64,000 nucleotides of DNA from Paracoccus stylophorae (GCF_028553765.1 NZ_CP067134.1:2833001-2897000), one strand, 5' to 3'; shown: positions 1-8,701, numbered from the stretch's first letter. Numbers and translations are program-made. The notes: generated by a model not told the origin, from the letters alone.

Positions 1-262
1 CGACGCCGACCAGAAAGCCGATGACGGCCCAGAAGGTGGTGGCGATCACGCCCGCGCGGATCACGTCGTCCATGTATTCGTTCGGATCGGCCGCCACGAC
101 CGGCTCGTCGATCCGGCGCAGCGTCCAGACGAACAGGCCCGCCGCCACCAGCATCAAGGTCAGCGCGTTGACCATATAGGCCGGGTCACGCGCCAGGTTG
201 GCCCCGATCGCCGCCGCCAGCGCGACGGCCCCCAGCAAGATCAGCTTTACATAATTCCACAT
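1..262 (-). CDS. ccoN: Cytochrome c oxidase cbb3-type subunit I, N-terminal part (partial at left edge)
   Basis: The reverse strand from the ATG at 260-262 stays open to the window edge and gives 87 residues beginning MWNYVKLILLGAV. This matches my memory of the N-terminus of CcoN, the heme-copper catalytic subunit of the high-affinity cbb3 terminal oxidase in the inner membrane. A first membrane segment lies at about residues 4-20, a second at about 30-45, and a third begins near residue 68. The heme and copper histidines lie beyond the window. The gene is divergent from uspA across a region with two FNR boxes, as in the Paracoccus cco/fnrP locus. The identification rests on a short N-terminus plus strong context. 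Confidence 0.85.
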   Translation of the reverse strand, partial: MWNYVKLILLGAVALAAAIGANLARDPAYMVNALTLMLVAAGLFVWTLRRIDEPVVAADPNEYMDDVIRAGVIATTFWAVIGFLVGV

Positions 263-370
263 GGTTTCACCGTGTCCCGTTCGCAGATGCCCATGCGGGT
301 GCAGCCGGATCTGCGACCCAGGACATCTTCACTCGGGGACGGGCAATAGAGGCGCGGTCGCGGGAACACA

Positions 371-384
371 TTGATCTGTATCAA
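371..384. promoter_or_regulatory. FNR box 1, ccoN-uspA intergenic region
   Basis: The sequence TTGATCTGTATCAA matches TTGAT-N4-ATCAA, the FNR/Anr consensus, exactly. Its centre at 377.5 would place an FNR-activated (class II, -41.5) start near 336 for ccoN, leaving a leader of about 75 bases. The reverse strand has CTATTG near 345 as a plausible -10. I infer that this box serves ccoN. Confidence 0.85.
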
Positions 385-393
385 ACTCGGCGT

Positions 394-407
394 TTGATTC
401 CGATCAA
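394..407. promoter_or_regulatory. FNR box 2, ccoN-uspA intergenic region
   Basis: The sequence TTGATTCCGATCAA is a second perfect FNR consensus palindrome, 23 bases from box 1 centre to centre. A class II promoter with its centre at 400.5 would start transcription near 442, giving uspA a short leader that still contains the AAGGAGG ribosome site at 453-459. I infer that this box serves uspA. Confidence 0.85.
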
Positions 408-464
408 GGTAAGGCGCGGCCATAGCGGCGATGATCGACCGATCTGCAGAGCAAGGAGGCTTCG

Positions 465-1304
465 ATGGCCTACAAGACGATCCTGACCGTGCTGTCCGAT
501 CCGCGTCAGATGAAACAGGTCGATGCCGCCGCCGCCCTCGCCGTGCGCGAGGACGGGCATCTGGACGTTCTCTGCCTGGGGGTGGATCACAGCCAGGCCG
601 GCTATTATTTCCCCGGCGGCACGCCCTATGCGTTCCAGGACACCATCGGCGCGGCGATGACACAGGCCGAATCGCTGGAAAAGGCGGTGCGCCGGCATCT
701 GGCGTCGGCCAGCGATGTGCGCTGGTCGGTCGAATCGGCGGTGGCCCAGATCGGCAGCATCGCCAATCTGGTCGGAATGCGCGCGCGGTTCTCCGATCTG
801 ACGGTCCTGGCCCGCCCCTATGGCGAGGCGGCGACCGGCGATGCCGAGGCCGTGACCGAGGCTGCGATGTTCGAAGGCGGCTGCCCGGTTCTGGTCCTGC
901 CCGACTGCGAATTGCCGCCCGATCCGCCGCGCCGGATTCTCGTCGCCTGGAACCAGTCGGTCGAGGCGCTGGCCGCCATCCGTCGCGCCTTGCCGCTGCT
1001 TCAGGCCGCCGAGACGATCGAGATCACGGTGGTGGACCCGCGCCGCAGCGGGCCGGAACGTTCGGACCCCGGCGGGGCGTTGGCGCAGATGCTGATCCGT
1101 CACGGCGTGCGGGCGGAAATCGCGGTTCTGGCCCGCACGGCCCCGGCCATCAGCGACGAGCTGGTCCGCCGCGCGACCGAGATCGACGCGGACATGATCG
1201 TCATGGGCGCCTATGGCCATTCCCGCTTTCGCGAGGCCATCCTGGGCGGCGCGACCAGAAACATGCTGGAAAAAGCCAGCATCCCGGTCTTCATGGCCCG
1301 CTAG
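465..1304 (+). CDS. uspA: Universal stress protein, tandem UspA-domain type
   Basis: The 279-residue protein has two Usp folds. The N-terminal one (about 1-140) is divergent. The C-terminal one (about 145-279) keeps the family nucleotide-loop pattern GAYGHSRFREAILGGATRN followed by a short strand. Usp proteins are cytoplasmic and bind nucleotide or act as stress signalling dimers; the exact role here is unknown. The start is fixed by AAGGAGG six bases upstream of the ATG. It lies between ccoN and fnrL, behind FNR box 2, so expression at low oxygen is likely. A Usp gene in this place is typical of Paracoccus. Confidence 0.9.
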   Translation: MAYKTILTVLSDPRQMKQVDAAAALAVREDGHLDVLCLGVDHSQAGYYFPGGTPYAFQDTIGAAMTQAESLEKAVRRHLASASDVRWSVESAVAQIGSIANLVGMRARFSDLTVLARPYGEAATGDAEAVTEAAMFEGGCPVLVLPDCELPPDPPRRILVAWNQSVEALAAIRRALPLLQAAETIEITVVDPRRSGPERSDPGGALAQMLIRHGVRAEIAVLARTAPAISDELVRRATEIDADMIVMGAYGHSRFREAILGGATRNMLEKASIPVFMAR

Positions 1305-1374
1305 ATCGGGCGCGCAACCCCGGCGCTGCCCTCGCCTTGCACTGGCGGCGCCGGACAAGAATCCCATCCGCAGA

Positions 1375-1408
1375 CAAAAAACGCAAAAGGGCGGCCCGAA
1401 CGCCGCCC
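1375..1408 (-). terminator. Rho-independent terminator of cspA
   Basis: On the reverse strand the 7-bp stem GGGCGGC / GCCGCCC (1389-1395 with 1402-1408, six-base loop) is followed by T-rich sequence (A-rich on the + strand at 1375-1388). It lies 75 bases past the cspA stop. Confidence 0.7.
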
Positions 1409-1412
1409 TCAT

Positions 1413-1470
1413 GTCTTTGGTGTTCAAATATCCCGGGGGTCCGGGGGCTGGCCCCCGGCCGTCGCGGGAC
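1413..1470 (+). repeat. Dispersed intergenic repeat, copy R1
   Basis: This copy carries GTCTTTGG and AAATATCCC, then the perfect 8-bp hairpin CCGGGGGC / GCCCCCGG at 1441-1458. It lies between the convergent uspA and cspA genes. See the other copies at 26145, 30207, 38195, 38255, 46483 and 54100. Confidence 0.8.
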
Positions 1471-1482
1471 GCACCGCCGCGA

Positions 1483-1689
1483 TCAGACGAACTGAAGGTT
1501 CGACGCCGATTCGCGACCGTCACGGCCGGTTTCGATGTCGAAGGTCACAGCCTGACCGTCCTCGGGGTGCGGCAGGCCCGCACGCTCGATCGCCGAGATG
1601 TGCAGGAACACATCGCGCTTGCCGCTTTCCGGCTGAATGAAGCCGAAGCCTTTGGTGGCGTTGAACCATTTCACGGTGCCGTTGGCCAT
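1483..1689 (-). CDS. cspA: Cold-shock domain protein, CspA family
   Basis: The 68-residue protein is a single cold-shock domain that binds single-stranded RNA and DNA. Both RNA-binding motifs are present: RNP1 as KGFGFIQ (about 13-19) and RNP2 as DVFLHI (about 26-31). Length and ends are typical of the family. The ATG is preceded by a GGGAG ribosome site. A leader of up to 188 bases separates it from the fnrL stop, room for the structured 5' UTR usual in this family. It faces uspA and ends in a hairpin terminator. Cold induction cannot be judged from sequence; many alphaproteobacterial copies are not cold-induced. Confidence 0.95.
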   Translation of the reverse strand: MANGTVKWFNATKGFGFIQPESGKRDVFLHISAIERAGLPHPEDGQAVTFDIETGRDGRESASNLQFV

Positions 1690-1877
1690 CGTGAGATCTC
1701 CCTTAAGATTGCCGTCCGCGGAAATGCGACGGCCTGGCCGGTCAGATCAAACTCGAAGTCTGAAGCCGGATTAGGGAGACAGATCGAAGAAGAGATAACG
1801 TAGCAAGATCCATATAAGCCGTCGCACCCGGTTCCGCAAGCCTCAAGATCGGACCCGTCGGCAAAGACCGGCGCGGA

Positions 1878-2657
1878 TCAGCTGATCCAGCCGCCATCGG
1901 CATCGTCGCCCGATTCGTCGACAAGCCGGGCGAAATCGGGCAGCAGCACGCCGCGCTTGCCCTGCAACTGGATCAGCCCGTCGCGCTTCAGCGCGCTGAT
2001 CTGGCGGCTGACGGTTTCCAGCGTCAGCCCCAGATAATCGGCCATCGCCTCGCGCGTCAGCGGCAGTTCGATCTGCATGCGCCCGCCGGGCAGGCGTTTC
2101 AGCAACGCCGCCTCGCGCCGCGCGATGATGGTGATGAATGACGCGATCTTCTCGCGCGCCGTCTTGCGCCCCAGAAGCAGCATCCATTCGCGCGCCGCGT
2201 CCAGCTCGTCCAGCGTCATCTCAAGCAGACGGTGCGACAGCTGCGGCATCTCGCGCATCATGTCGTCGAACGGCTTGCGCCGGAAACAGCACAGCACCAC
2301 CCGCGACGTCGCCACGGCGGTATAGGCCGCCCGCTCGCGCCCCGGCCGGCCCAGGAAATCGCTTGGCAGCAGCAATCCGACCATCTGCGTGCGGCCGTCT
2401 TCCAGCGTCTGCGTCAGATTGGCCACGCCGGTCACGACCGAGGCCACGAAATCCATCCGGTCCCCGGCCCAGACGATCGCCTGTCCGGGTTCGAAGCTGC
2501 GATAGAACTTGATGCTTTCCAGATAGGACAGCTCGTCGGCATTGCAGTGGGCGCAGACCGCGCGATAGCGGATCGGGCACTCGTCGCAGCGCGCCCCGCC
2601 GATCACGTCGATCGGGGCGATGTCCTGCTTGATCTGGGTCAATGTCCGCGTCCTCAT
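1878..2657 (-). CDS. fnrL: FNR-type oxygen-sensing transcriptional regulator (FnrL/FnrP)
   Basis: The 259-residue Crp/Fnr regulator has cysteines at 24, 27, 35 and 38 (CDEC...CAHC) and a CC pair near 115 at the place of the E. coli FNR fourth ligand, which supports an oxygen-labile 4Fe-4S cluster. A cyclic-nucleotide-like barrel and dimer helix follow. The C-terminal helix-turn-helix (about 200-230) contains ETVSR, the E--SR recognition signature for TTGAT half-sites. It is therefore the expected reader of the boxes at 371, 394 and 2629. In Paracoccus the gene beside cco is called fnrP. The start lies only 20 bases from the divergent hemN start. Confidence 0.93.
   Translation of the reverse strand: MRTRTLTQIKQDIAPIDVIGGARCDECPIRYRAVCAHCNADELSYLESIKFYRSFEPGQAIVWAGDRMDFVASVVTGVANLTQTLEDGRTQMVGLLLPSDFLGRPGRERAAYTAVATSRVVLCCFRRKPFDDMMREMPQLSHRLLEMTLDELDAAREWMLLLGRKTAREKIASFITIIARREAALLKRLPGGRMQIELPLTREAMADYLGLTLETVSRQISALKRDGLIQLQGKRGVLLPDFARLVDESGDDADGGWIS
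2629..2642. promoter_or_regulatory. Near-consensus FNR box inside the fnrL coding start, upstream of hemN
   Basis: The sequence TTGATCTGGGTCAA differs from TTGAT-N4-ATCAA at one position. It lies in codons 6-10 of fnrL. Its centre (2635.5) is about 42 bases upstream of the hemN ATG at 2678. It could activate hemN and at the same time repress fnrL. No clear -10 fits the exact class II spacing, so this remains a candidate. Confidence 0.5.
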
Positions 2658-2677
2658 GATGGCCCAAACATAGGATC

Positions 2678-4033
2678 ATGAGCAATGTTTCGCAACTGAG
2701 GCAGTTGGGACTGTTTGACGCGCGTGTCCCGCGCTACACAAGCTATCCTCCGGCCACGCAATTCACCGATGCGGTCGATGCCGACCTTGTCGCCGGCTGG
2801 ATCGAGTCGATCCCGGCGGGCGCGGAAATCTCGCTTTACATGCATGTGCCGTTCTGCCGCCGGTTGTGCTGGTTCTGCGCCTGCCGCACGCAGGGCACGC
2901 GCAGCCTGGACCCGGTGCTGGCCTATGCCGAGACGCTGCTGGCCGAGCTGGCGCAGCTGCGGGCGCGGATGGCGCCGGGTGTGCGACTGTCGCGCCTGCA
3001 TTGGGGCGGCGGCACGCCCACCCTGCTGCCGCCCGATCTGATGCGCCGCCTGTCCGACGCCGTGTTCACCGCGTTTCCATTGGCCAAGGGCGGCGAATTC
3101 TCGGTCGAGATCGACCCGGCCGAGATCGACGCGCCGCGCATGAAGGCCCTGGCCCAGGCCGGGATGAACCGCGCCTCGATCGGGGTGCAGGATTTCGATC
3201 CGCTGATCCAGAAGACCATCGGACGGCATCAAAGCTTCAGGATGACCGCCGATGCGGTGCGGCTGATCCGCGATCACGGCATCGCCAGCCTGAACGCCGA
3301 TATTCTTTACGGTCTGCCCTATCAGAACCGGTTCCGCATGGCGGCCACGGTGCAAAAGCTGCTGGCGCTGAGCCCGGACCGGGTCGCGCTTTACGGCTAT
3401 GCCCATGTGCCGTGGATGTCGCGGCGGCAGGTGATGATCCCGGAACGCGAACTGCCCGGCACCGAGGCGCGGCTGAGCCTGTTCACCACCGCGCGCGAGC
3501 TGTTCATGGCCGACGGGCTGGTTCAGATCGGCATCGACCATTTCGCCCGTCCCGCCGACAGTCTGGCGCGCGCGCGCGATCTGGGGCGTCTGCGGCGCAA
3601 CTTTCAGGGCTATACCGACGACCGGTCCGAGGTGCTGATCGGTCTTGGCGCCTCGTCCATCTCGCGCTTTCCGCAAGGCTATGCGCAGAACGTGCCGGCG
3701 ACCGGTGCCTATACGGCCGCGATCCGCGACGGGCGGATGGCGGTCGCGCGCGGCCATGTGTTCACGCACGAGGATGCGTGGCGCGGCCGCATGATCGAGG
3801 CGCTGATGTGCGATTTCCGCATCGACCTGCACGAGATGACGTTGCGGTTCGGACTGTCCCCGGCGCAGTTGCAGCATCTGTTCGCGCCTCTGGTCGCGCG
3901 GTTCGGCGGCATGATCCGGCTTGATCCGGACGCGCTGTCCATCACCCCGCAGGGTCGCCCCCTGACCCGCGTGATCGCGCAGCAGCTGGACGGCTATGCC
4001 ACCGCGCCCACCAGCCATTCGCACGCCATCTGA
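2678..4033 (+). CDS. hemN: Oxygen-independent coproporphyrinogen III dehydrogenase
   Basis: The 451-residue radical SAM enzyme decarboxylates coproporphyrinogen III to protoporphyrinogen IX without oxygen, a cytoplasmic step of heme synthesis. The HemN cluster motif is seen as HVPFCRRLCWFCACR with C60, C64 and C67. It is followed by GGGTPTLLP and by the C-terminal HemN domain. The N-terminus LFDARVPRYTSYPPA is typical of the family and fixes the start. AGGA two bases before the ATG is a poor ribosome site, and only 20 bases separate it from fnrL. Control by FnrL at low oxygen is known in relatives and is supported here by the box at 2629. Confidence 0.95.
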   Translation: MSNVSQLRQLGLFDARVPRYTSYPPATQFTDAVDADLVAGWIESIPAGAEISLYMHVPFCRRLCWFCACRTQGTRSLDPVLAYAETLLAELAQLRARMAPGVRLSRLHWGGGTPTLLPPDLMRRLSDAVFTAFPLAKGGEFSVEIDPAEIDAPRMKALAQAGMNRASIGVQDFDPLIQKTIGRHQSFRMTADAVRLIRDHGIASLNADILYGLPYQNRFRMAATVQKLLALSPDRVALYGYAHVPWMSRRQVMIPERELPGTEARLSLFTTARELFMADGLVQIGIDHFARPADSLARARDLGRLRRNFQGYTDDRSEVLIGLGASSISRFPQGYAQNVPATGAYTAAIRDGRMAVARGHVFTHEDAWRGRMIEALMCDFRIDLHEMTLRFGLSPAQLQHLFAPLVARFGGMIRLDPDALSITPQGRPLTRVIAQQLDGYATAPTSHSHAI

Positions 4034-4070
4034 CGCCTGACGCGGCCTGCGGGGACAGGGCGCGTCGGCA

Positions 4071-6875
4071 TCAATGCGCCTCGGCCCAGTTCCTGCCGCT
4101 GCCGGCATCGACGACCAGGGGCACCGACAGTTTCATCGCCGGCTCGGCCGCGCCCTCCATGATCTGCCGCGCGACGGCGATCAGGTCATCGACCGCGTCC
4201 TCGGCCACCTCGAAGACCAGTTCGTCATGGACCTGCAACAGCATCCGCGCCGGCAGGTGGCGGATCGCGTCGGGCATGCGGATCATCGCGCGCCGGATGA
4301 TATCGGCCGCAGCCCCCTGGATCGGCGCGTTGATCGCCGCGCGCCGCGCGCCGCCCGCCGCCGGTCCCGACTGGTTGATGCCGGGGGTGTTGATCCGCCG
4401 GCCGAACAGGGTCTTGACGAACCCCGTCTCTTTGGCGTCGGCGACCGTCTTGTCCATATAGGCACGGATCTCGGGGAAACGCTGGAAATAGGTGTCGATG
4501 AAGGCTTGCGCCTCGGCCCGCGGAATCCGCAGGTTGCGCGACAGCCCGAACCCCGAAATACCATAGATCACGCCGAAATTGATCGCCTTGGCCTGACGGC
4601 GGATCATCGGGTCCATGCCCTCGACCGGGACGCCGAACATCTGGCTGGCGGTCATGGCATGAATGTCGATGCCGTCGCGGAACGCCTGTTTCAGCGCCGG
4701 GATGTCGGCCACATGGGCCAGGATGCGCAACTCGATCTGGCTGTAATCCAGGCTGACCAGCCGGTGCCCGTCGGCGGCCACGAACGCCTCGCGGATGCGC
4801 CGCCCCTCATCGCTGCGCACGGGGATGTTCTGCAGGTTCGGCTCGGTCGAGGCCAGACGCCCGGTCTGCGCCCCGGCGATGGAATAGCTGGTATGCACCC
4901 GCCCGGTGTCGGGGTTCACATGGCCCTGCAACGCATCGGTATAGGTCGATTTCAGCTTGCTGATCTGGCGCCAGTCCAGCACCCGCGCCGGCAGGTCGTG
5001 TTCAACCGCCAGATCCGCCAGCACATCGGCGCTGGTCGAATAGGCGCCGGTCTTGCCCTGCTTGCCGCCGGCCAGCCCCATCCGGTCGAACAGGATCTCG
5101 CCCAACTGCTTGGGGCTGCCGATATTGAATGTCTCGCCCGCCAGCGCGTGAATCTCATCCTCAAGCTGCGCCATCTTCTGCGCAAAGGCGGTGGACATGC
5201 GCTTCAGCGTCTCTCCGTCGACGCGGATGCCGGCCATTTCCATATCCGCCAGAACCGGCACCATCGGCCGTTCCAGCGTTTCATAGACGGTGGTGACCTT
5301 CTCGGACGGCAGCATCGGGGCGAAATGCTGCCACAGCCGCAGCGTCACCTCGGCATCCTCGGCGGCATAGGGGGCGGCAGTGTCGATGGGAACCTGCGCG
5401 AAGCTGATCTGGGATTTGCCGCTGCCGATCACATCCTTGATCGGAATGCAGCGATGCGCCAGATAGCGTTCGGCCAATTCGTCCATGCCGTGATTATGCG
5501 TGCCCGCGTTCAGCGCATAGGACATCAGCATCGTGTCTGCCACCGGCGCCATGCGGATGCCGTGGCGGGCCAGCACCTTCCAATCATACTTGACGTTCTG
5601 GCCGATCTTCAGGATCGCGGGATCCTCAAGCACCGGCTTCAGAACCGTCAGCACCTCGTCCAGCGGCAACTGCCCGTCCACCAGCCGGGCCGCGCCGAAC
5701 AGATCGTCGCTGCCCGCGACATGGCCGACCGGCACATAGCAGGCGGACCCCGCATGAACCGCCAGCGAGATTCCGACCAGATCGGCCCGCATCTCGTCCA
5801 GCCCGGTCGTTTCGGTGTCGATGGCGACGTGCCCGGCCTCGCGGATCTGCGCAACCCACGCGTCCAGTGCCGCCCGGTCGCGCACGCAGTCATGCCCCGA
5901 GGACGCGATCGCCGGCAGTTCGGGTGCCGCCGGCACGTCGCTTGGCGGGGCCGAGGGCACGACCGGCGCCTTTGCCCCCAGCTTTTCGGCCACGCGCGCG
6001 CTGAGGGTCCGAAACTCCATCTCGGCCAGAAAGCCCAGCAAGGCGTCGGGGTCGGGGTCGCGCACCTCAAGGCTTTGCAGGCTGAAATCCAGCGGCGTGT
6101 CGCAATCCAGTTCGACCAGCCGGCGCGAAATCCGGATCTGCTCGGCATGATCGATCAGGGTCTGCCGGCGCTTGGGCTGCTTGATCTCGTCCGCGCGGGC
6201 CAGCAGCGTTTCCAGATCGCCGTATTCCGCGATCAGCTGCGCTGCGGTCTTGATGCCGATGCCGGGGGCGCCGGGCACGTTATCGACCGAATCGCCGGCC
6301 AGCGCCTGCACATCCACCACGCGGTCGGGTCCGACGCCGAATTTCTCGCGCACCTCATCGACGCCGATGGGCTTGCCCTTGATCGGGTCCAGCATCTCGA
6401 CGCCGTCGCCCACCAGCTGCATCATGTCCTTGTCGCTGCTGATGATCGTGACCGAACCGCCGGCATCGCGCGCCTGGCAGGCCAGCGTGGCGATGATGTC
6501 GTCGGCCTCGAACCCCTCGATCTCGATGCAGGCGATGTTGAAGGCGCGCGTCGCCTGCCGGGTCAGCGGAAATTGCGGGCGCAGATCCTCGGGCGGTTCG
6601 GGACGATTGGCCTTGTAGAGGTCATAGATGTCGTTGCGGAACGTCCTGGCCGAATGATCGAAGATGACGGCGGCGTGGGTGGGCGCGTCGCTGCCGTGCT
6701 CGTCGGTGACGTATTTCCACAACATGTTGCAGAACCCGGCCACGGCCCCGACCGGCAGCCCGTCGGATTTGCGCGTCAGCGGCGGCAGCGCGTGATAGGC
6801 GCGGAAGATGAAGGCCGATCCGTCGATCAGATGCAGATGGCAGCCCTTGCCGAATGCAGGCGCGTCGGTGGTCAT
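4071..6875 (-). CDS. polA: DNA polymerase I
   Basis: The protein has 934 residues from the ATG at 6873-6875, which has AAAGGA upstream; a longer frame to 6935 lacks support. Domains in order: 5' nuclease (about 1-310, starting HLIDGSAFIFRAYHALPP), 3'-5' exonuclease (about 340-530) and family A polymerase (about 540-934) with DYSQIELRILAH and YGISGFGLSRN. The proofreading motifs are intact: AIDTETTGLDE, NVKYDWK and YAAEDAEVTLRLW. It fills gaps in repair and removes Okazaki primers. It converges with hemN at its 3' end, 37 bases apart. Confidence 0.97.
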   Translation of the reverse strand: MTTDAPAFGKGCHLHLIDGSAFIFRAYHALPPLTRKSDGLPVGAVAGFCNMLWKYVTDEHGSDAPTHAAVIFDHSARTFRNDIYDLYKANRPEPPEDLRPQFPLTRQATRAFNIACIEIEGFEADDIIATLACQARDAGGSVTIISSDKDMMQLVGDGVEMLDPIKGKPIGVDEVREKFGVGPDRVVDVQALAGDSVDNVPGAPGIGIKTAAQLIAEYGDLETLLARADEIKQPKRRQTLIDHAEQIRISRRLVELDCDTPLDFSLQSLEVRDPDPDALLGFLAEMEFRTLSARVAEKLGAKAPVVPSAPPSDVPAAPELPAIASSGHDCVRDRAALDAWVAQIREAGHVAIDTETTGLDEMRADLVGISLAVHAGSACYVPVGHVAGSDDLFGAARLVDGQLPLDEVLTVLKPVLEDPAILKIGQNVKYDWKVLARHGIRMAPVADTMLMSYALNAGTHNHGMDELAERYLAHRCIPIKDVIGSGKSQISFAQVPIDTAAPYAAEDAEVTLRLWQHFAPMLPSEKVTTVYETLERPMVPVLADMEMAGIRVDGETLKRMSTAFAQKMAQLEDEIHALAGETFNIGSPKQLGEILFDRMGLAGGKQGKTGAYSTSADVLADLAVEHDLPARVLDWRQISKLKSTYTDALQGHVNPDTGRVHTSYSIAGAQTGRLASTEPNLQNIPVRSDEGRRIREAFVAADGHRLVSLDYSQIELRILAHVADIPALKQAFRDGIDIHAMTASQMFGVPVEGMDPMIRRQAKAINFGVIYGISGFGLSRNLRIPRAEAQAFIDTYFQRFPEIRAYMDKTVADAKETGFVKTLFGRRINTPGINQSGPAAGGARRAAINAPIQGAAADIIRRAMIRMPDAIRHLPARMLLQVHDELVFEVAEDAVDDLIAVARQIMEGAAEPAMKLSVPLVVDAGSGRNWAEAH

Positions 6876-6977
6876 GGGGAACGGTCCTTTCGCGATGTCG
6901 CGGACCGTTCTGGCAGAAAGCCCGGACAGGCGCAAAGGGGCGCGGACGCCCGGCCTGGCGCGCGCGGGTCGGTCGTG

Positions 6978-7223
6978 TCAGTGGCCGCCGGCCGCATGTG
7001 CGGGGTCGATGATGAACCGCCTGTCGCAATAGCCGCAATCGACGAACCCGATCTCGGGCGAGATGGCCAGCCACACGCGCGGATGACCCAGTCCCGCCGC
7101 GTCGTCGCCGTCGCAGGCGATGTGCCAGCTTGTCACCACGACCTCTTCGGGGGCGGGCATGCGCAGCTCGGCAAGCTCGTGTCCGGCCACGAAGGGCGGT
7201 TCGGGAATGGCGTGATCGTTCAT
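6978..7223 (-). CDS. CHCC zinc-finger domain protein
   Basis: The 81-residue protein starts at [10 protein letters not shown] (ATG 7221-7223); an earlier in-frame MM at 7248-7253 is less likely. It ends with a small zinc-binding module: a conserved Cys in WHIACDGD, His in GLGHPRVWL, and the pair CGYCDRRF. This pattern resembles the zf-CHCC family, related to the mitochondrial complex I accessory subunit NDUFS6. A complex I role in this bacterium is inference. It lies upstream of polA on the same strand and is divergent from the ABC ATPase gene at 7312. Confidence 0.8.
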   Translation of the reverse strand: MNDHAIPEPPFVAGHELAELRMPAPEEVVVTSWHIACDGDDAAGLGHPRVWLAISPEIGFVDCGYCDRRFIIDPAHAAGGH

Positions 7224-7311
7224 GGCTGGCCTTCTTGTGGCGGCGTGCATCATCTGGTCTAACCCTTAGCGCAGCCGACCCCGCTTTCGCAAGTTCCGCA
7301 AGGACCCTTCC

Positions 7312-8235
7312 ATGACCAACGCCATCGACATCGCCGGTTTGCGCAAGACCTATCGCGCGCAGGGAAACGCGCCCGCGAAAGAGGCGCTGAAAGGCGTCGA
7401 TCTGGCGATCCCCGCGGGCAGCATCTTCGGGCTGTTGGGGCCGAACGGCGCGGGCAAATCCACGCTGATCAACATCCTGGCCGGGCTGGTGAACAAGACC
7501 GCCGGCAAGGTCACGATCTGGGGTTTCGATCAGGACGTGAACCCGCGCCAGTCCCGCGCCGCCATCGGGGTGATGCCGCAGGAACTGAACATGGACCCGT
7601 TCTTCACGCCGCGCGCCAGCCTTGAGGTGCAGGCGGGGCTTTACGGCGTGCCCAAATCCGAACGCTGGACCGATCAGCTGCTGGAACTGGTCGGGCTGAC
7701 CGATCAGGCCGAAGCCTATGCCCGCAACCTGTCGGGCGGGATGCGGCGGCGGCTGCTGCTGGCCAAGGCGCTGGTCCACCGTCCGCAGATCCTGGTGCTG
7801 GACGAGCCGACGGCGGGCGTCGACATCACGCTGCGGGCGATGCTGTGGGACAATGTCCGGCGTCTGAACCAGGCGGGCATGACGATCATCCTGACCACCC
7901 ACTATCTCGAAGAGGCCGAACAGATGTGCGACGAGATCGCCATCATCAACCACGGCGAACTGATCGTGCGACAGGCGACGCGCGAATTGCTGGCGCGCGC
8001 CGACGGCAAGACGCTGGTCATCGACGCGGGCGGGCGCGTCGATCTGCCGCCTTTGCCGCAGGGCGCGCGGCCCGAATGGCGCGAGGATGGGCGGCTGGCC
8101 ATCAGCTATCCCCCGTCGCGCATCCGCGCCGATCAGTTGATCGACGCGCTGCGCGGGGCGGGCGTGCCCATCGCCGACGTCGCGACCGAGGCGCCCGATC
8201 TTGAGGATGTCTTTGTCGAACTGACCACAAGCTGA
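7312..8235 (+). CDS. ABC transporter ATP-binding protein (YadG/CcmA-like class)
   Basis: The 307-residue protein carries Walker A GPNGAGKST (43-51), signature LSGGM, Walker B LVLDEPTAGVD and the switch His in LTTHYLEE. An N-terminal FGLLGPNGAGK context and a C-terminal domain of about 90 residues are typical of ATPases that pair with ABC-2 type permeases for drug or polysaccharide export. The permease expected next to it is absent: downstream is hinT on the other strand. The partner must be elsewhere, so the substrate is unknown. Confidence 0.9.
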   Translation: MTNAIDIAGLRKTYRAQGNAPAKEALKGVDLAIPAGSIFGLLGPNGAGKSTLINILAGLVNKTAGKVTIWGFDQDVNPRQSRAAIGVMPQELNMDPFFTPRASLEVQAGLYGVPKSERWTDQLLELVGLTDQAEAYARNLSGGMRRRLLLAKALVHRPQILVLDEPTAGVDITLRAMLWDNVRRLNQAGMTIILTTHYLEEAEQMCDEIAIINHGELIVRQATRELLARADGKTLVIDAGGRVDLPPLPQGARPEWREDGRLAISYPPSRIRADQLIDALRGAGVPIADVATEAPDLEDVFVELTTS

Positions 8236-8302
8236 GACACACCGCCGCCAGGTCTCGCGAACCCGCATCGCCGCCGCCCATCGCCGTCGGTCGGACGCGA
8301 CC

Positions 8303-8686
8303 CTAATCGCGCAGGCTGATCATCGGCCCCATTGGCTGACCGCCCATGATGTGCAGGTGGAAATGCGGCACCTCTTGCACGCCATGGGGGCCGGCATTGG
8401 TGATCGCGCGAAAGCCGGGTTTGTCCTCGGCCAGCGAGACGCCCTCGGCGGCGCAGACCTGTGCGCACAGGCGCATGAAGCCCGTGATTTCTGCCTCGGA
8501 CGCGTTGGCCGCGAAATCGTCGAAGCTGACATAGCGGCCCTTGGGAATCACCAGAACATGCACCGGCGTCTTGGGCGAGATGTCGCGAAAGGCCAGCGCG
8601 TGTTCGTTCTCGGCCACGGTGTCGTTGGGAATCTCGCCGCGCAAGATCCGGGCGAAGATATTGTCGTCGTCATAGGTCGGGCGCAT
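8303..8686 (-). CDS. hinT: HIT-family nucleotide hydrolase (HinT-like)
   Basis: The 127-residue protein holds the histidine triad HFHLHIMGG with H108, H110 and H112, and the N-terminal DDNIFARILRGEIP block of the HINT branch. Such proteins hydrolyse nucleoside phosphoramidates and adenylated intermediates in the cytoplasm; the natural substrate is uncertain. It starts 15 bases after the stop of the glycosyltransferase gene on the same strand, so the two are probably co-transcribed. Confidence 0.92.
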   Translation of the reverse strand: MRPTYDDDNIFARILRGEIPNDTVAENEHALAFRDISPKTPVHVLVIPKGRYVSFDDFAANASEAEITGFMRLCAQVCAAEGVSLAEDKPGFRAITNAGPHGVQEVPHFHLHIMGGQPMGPMISLRD

Positions 8687-8701
8687 CGCAAAGCCTCCTG
8701 C

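Noticed and set aside
4074..7262. A 1062-residue open frame opposite polA
   Set aside because: It is the antisense shadow of polA in GC-rich DNA. The product is rich in Arg/His/Gly without any domain, while polA on the other strand has every family motif.
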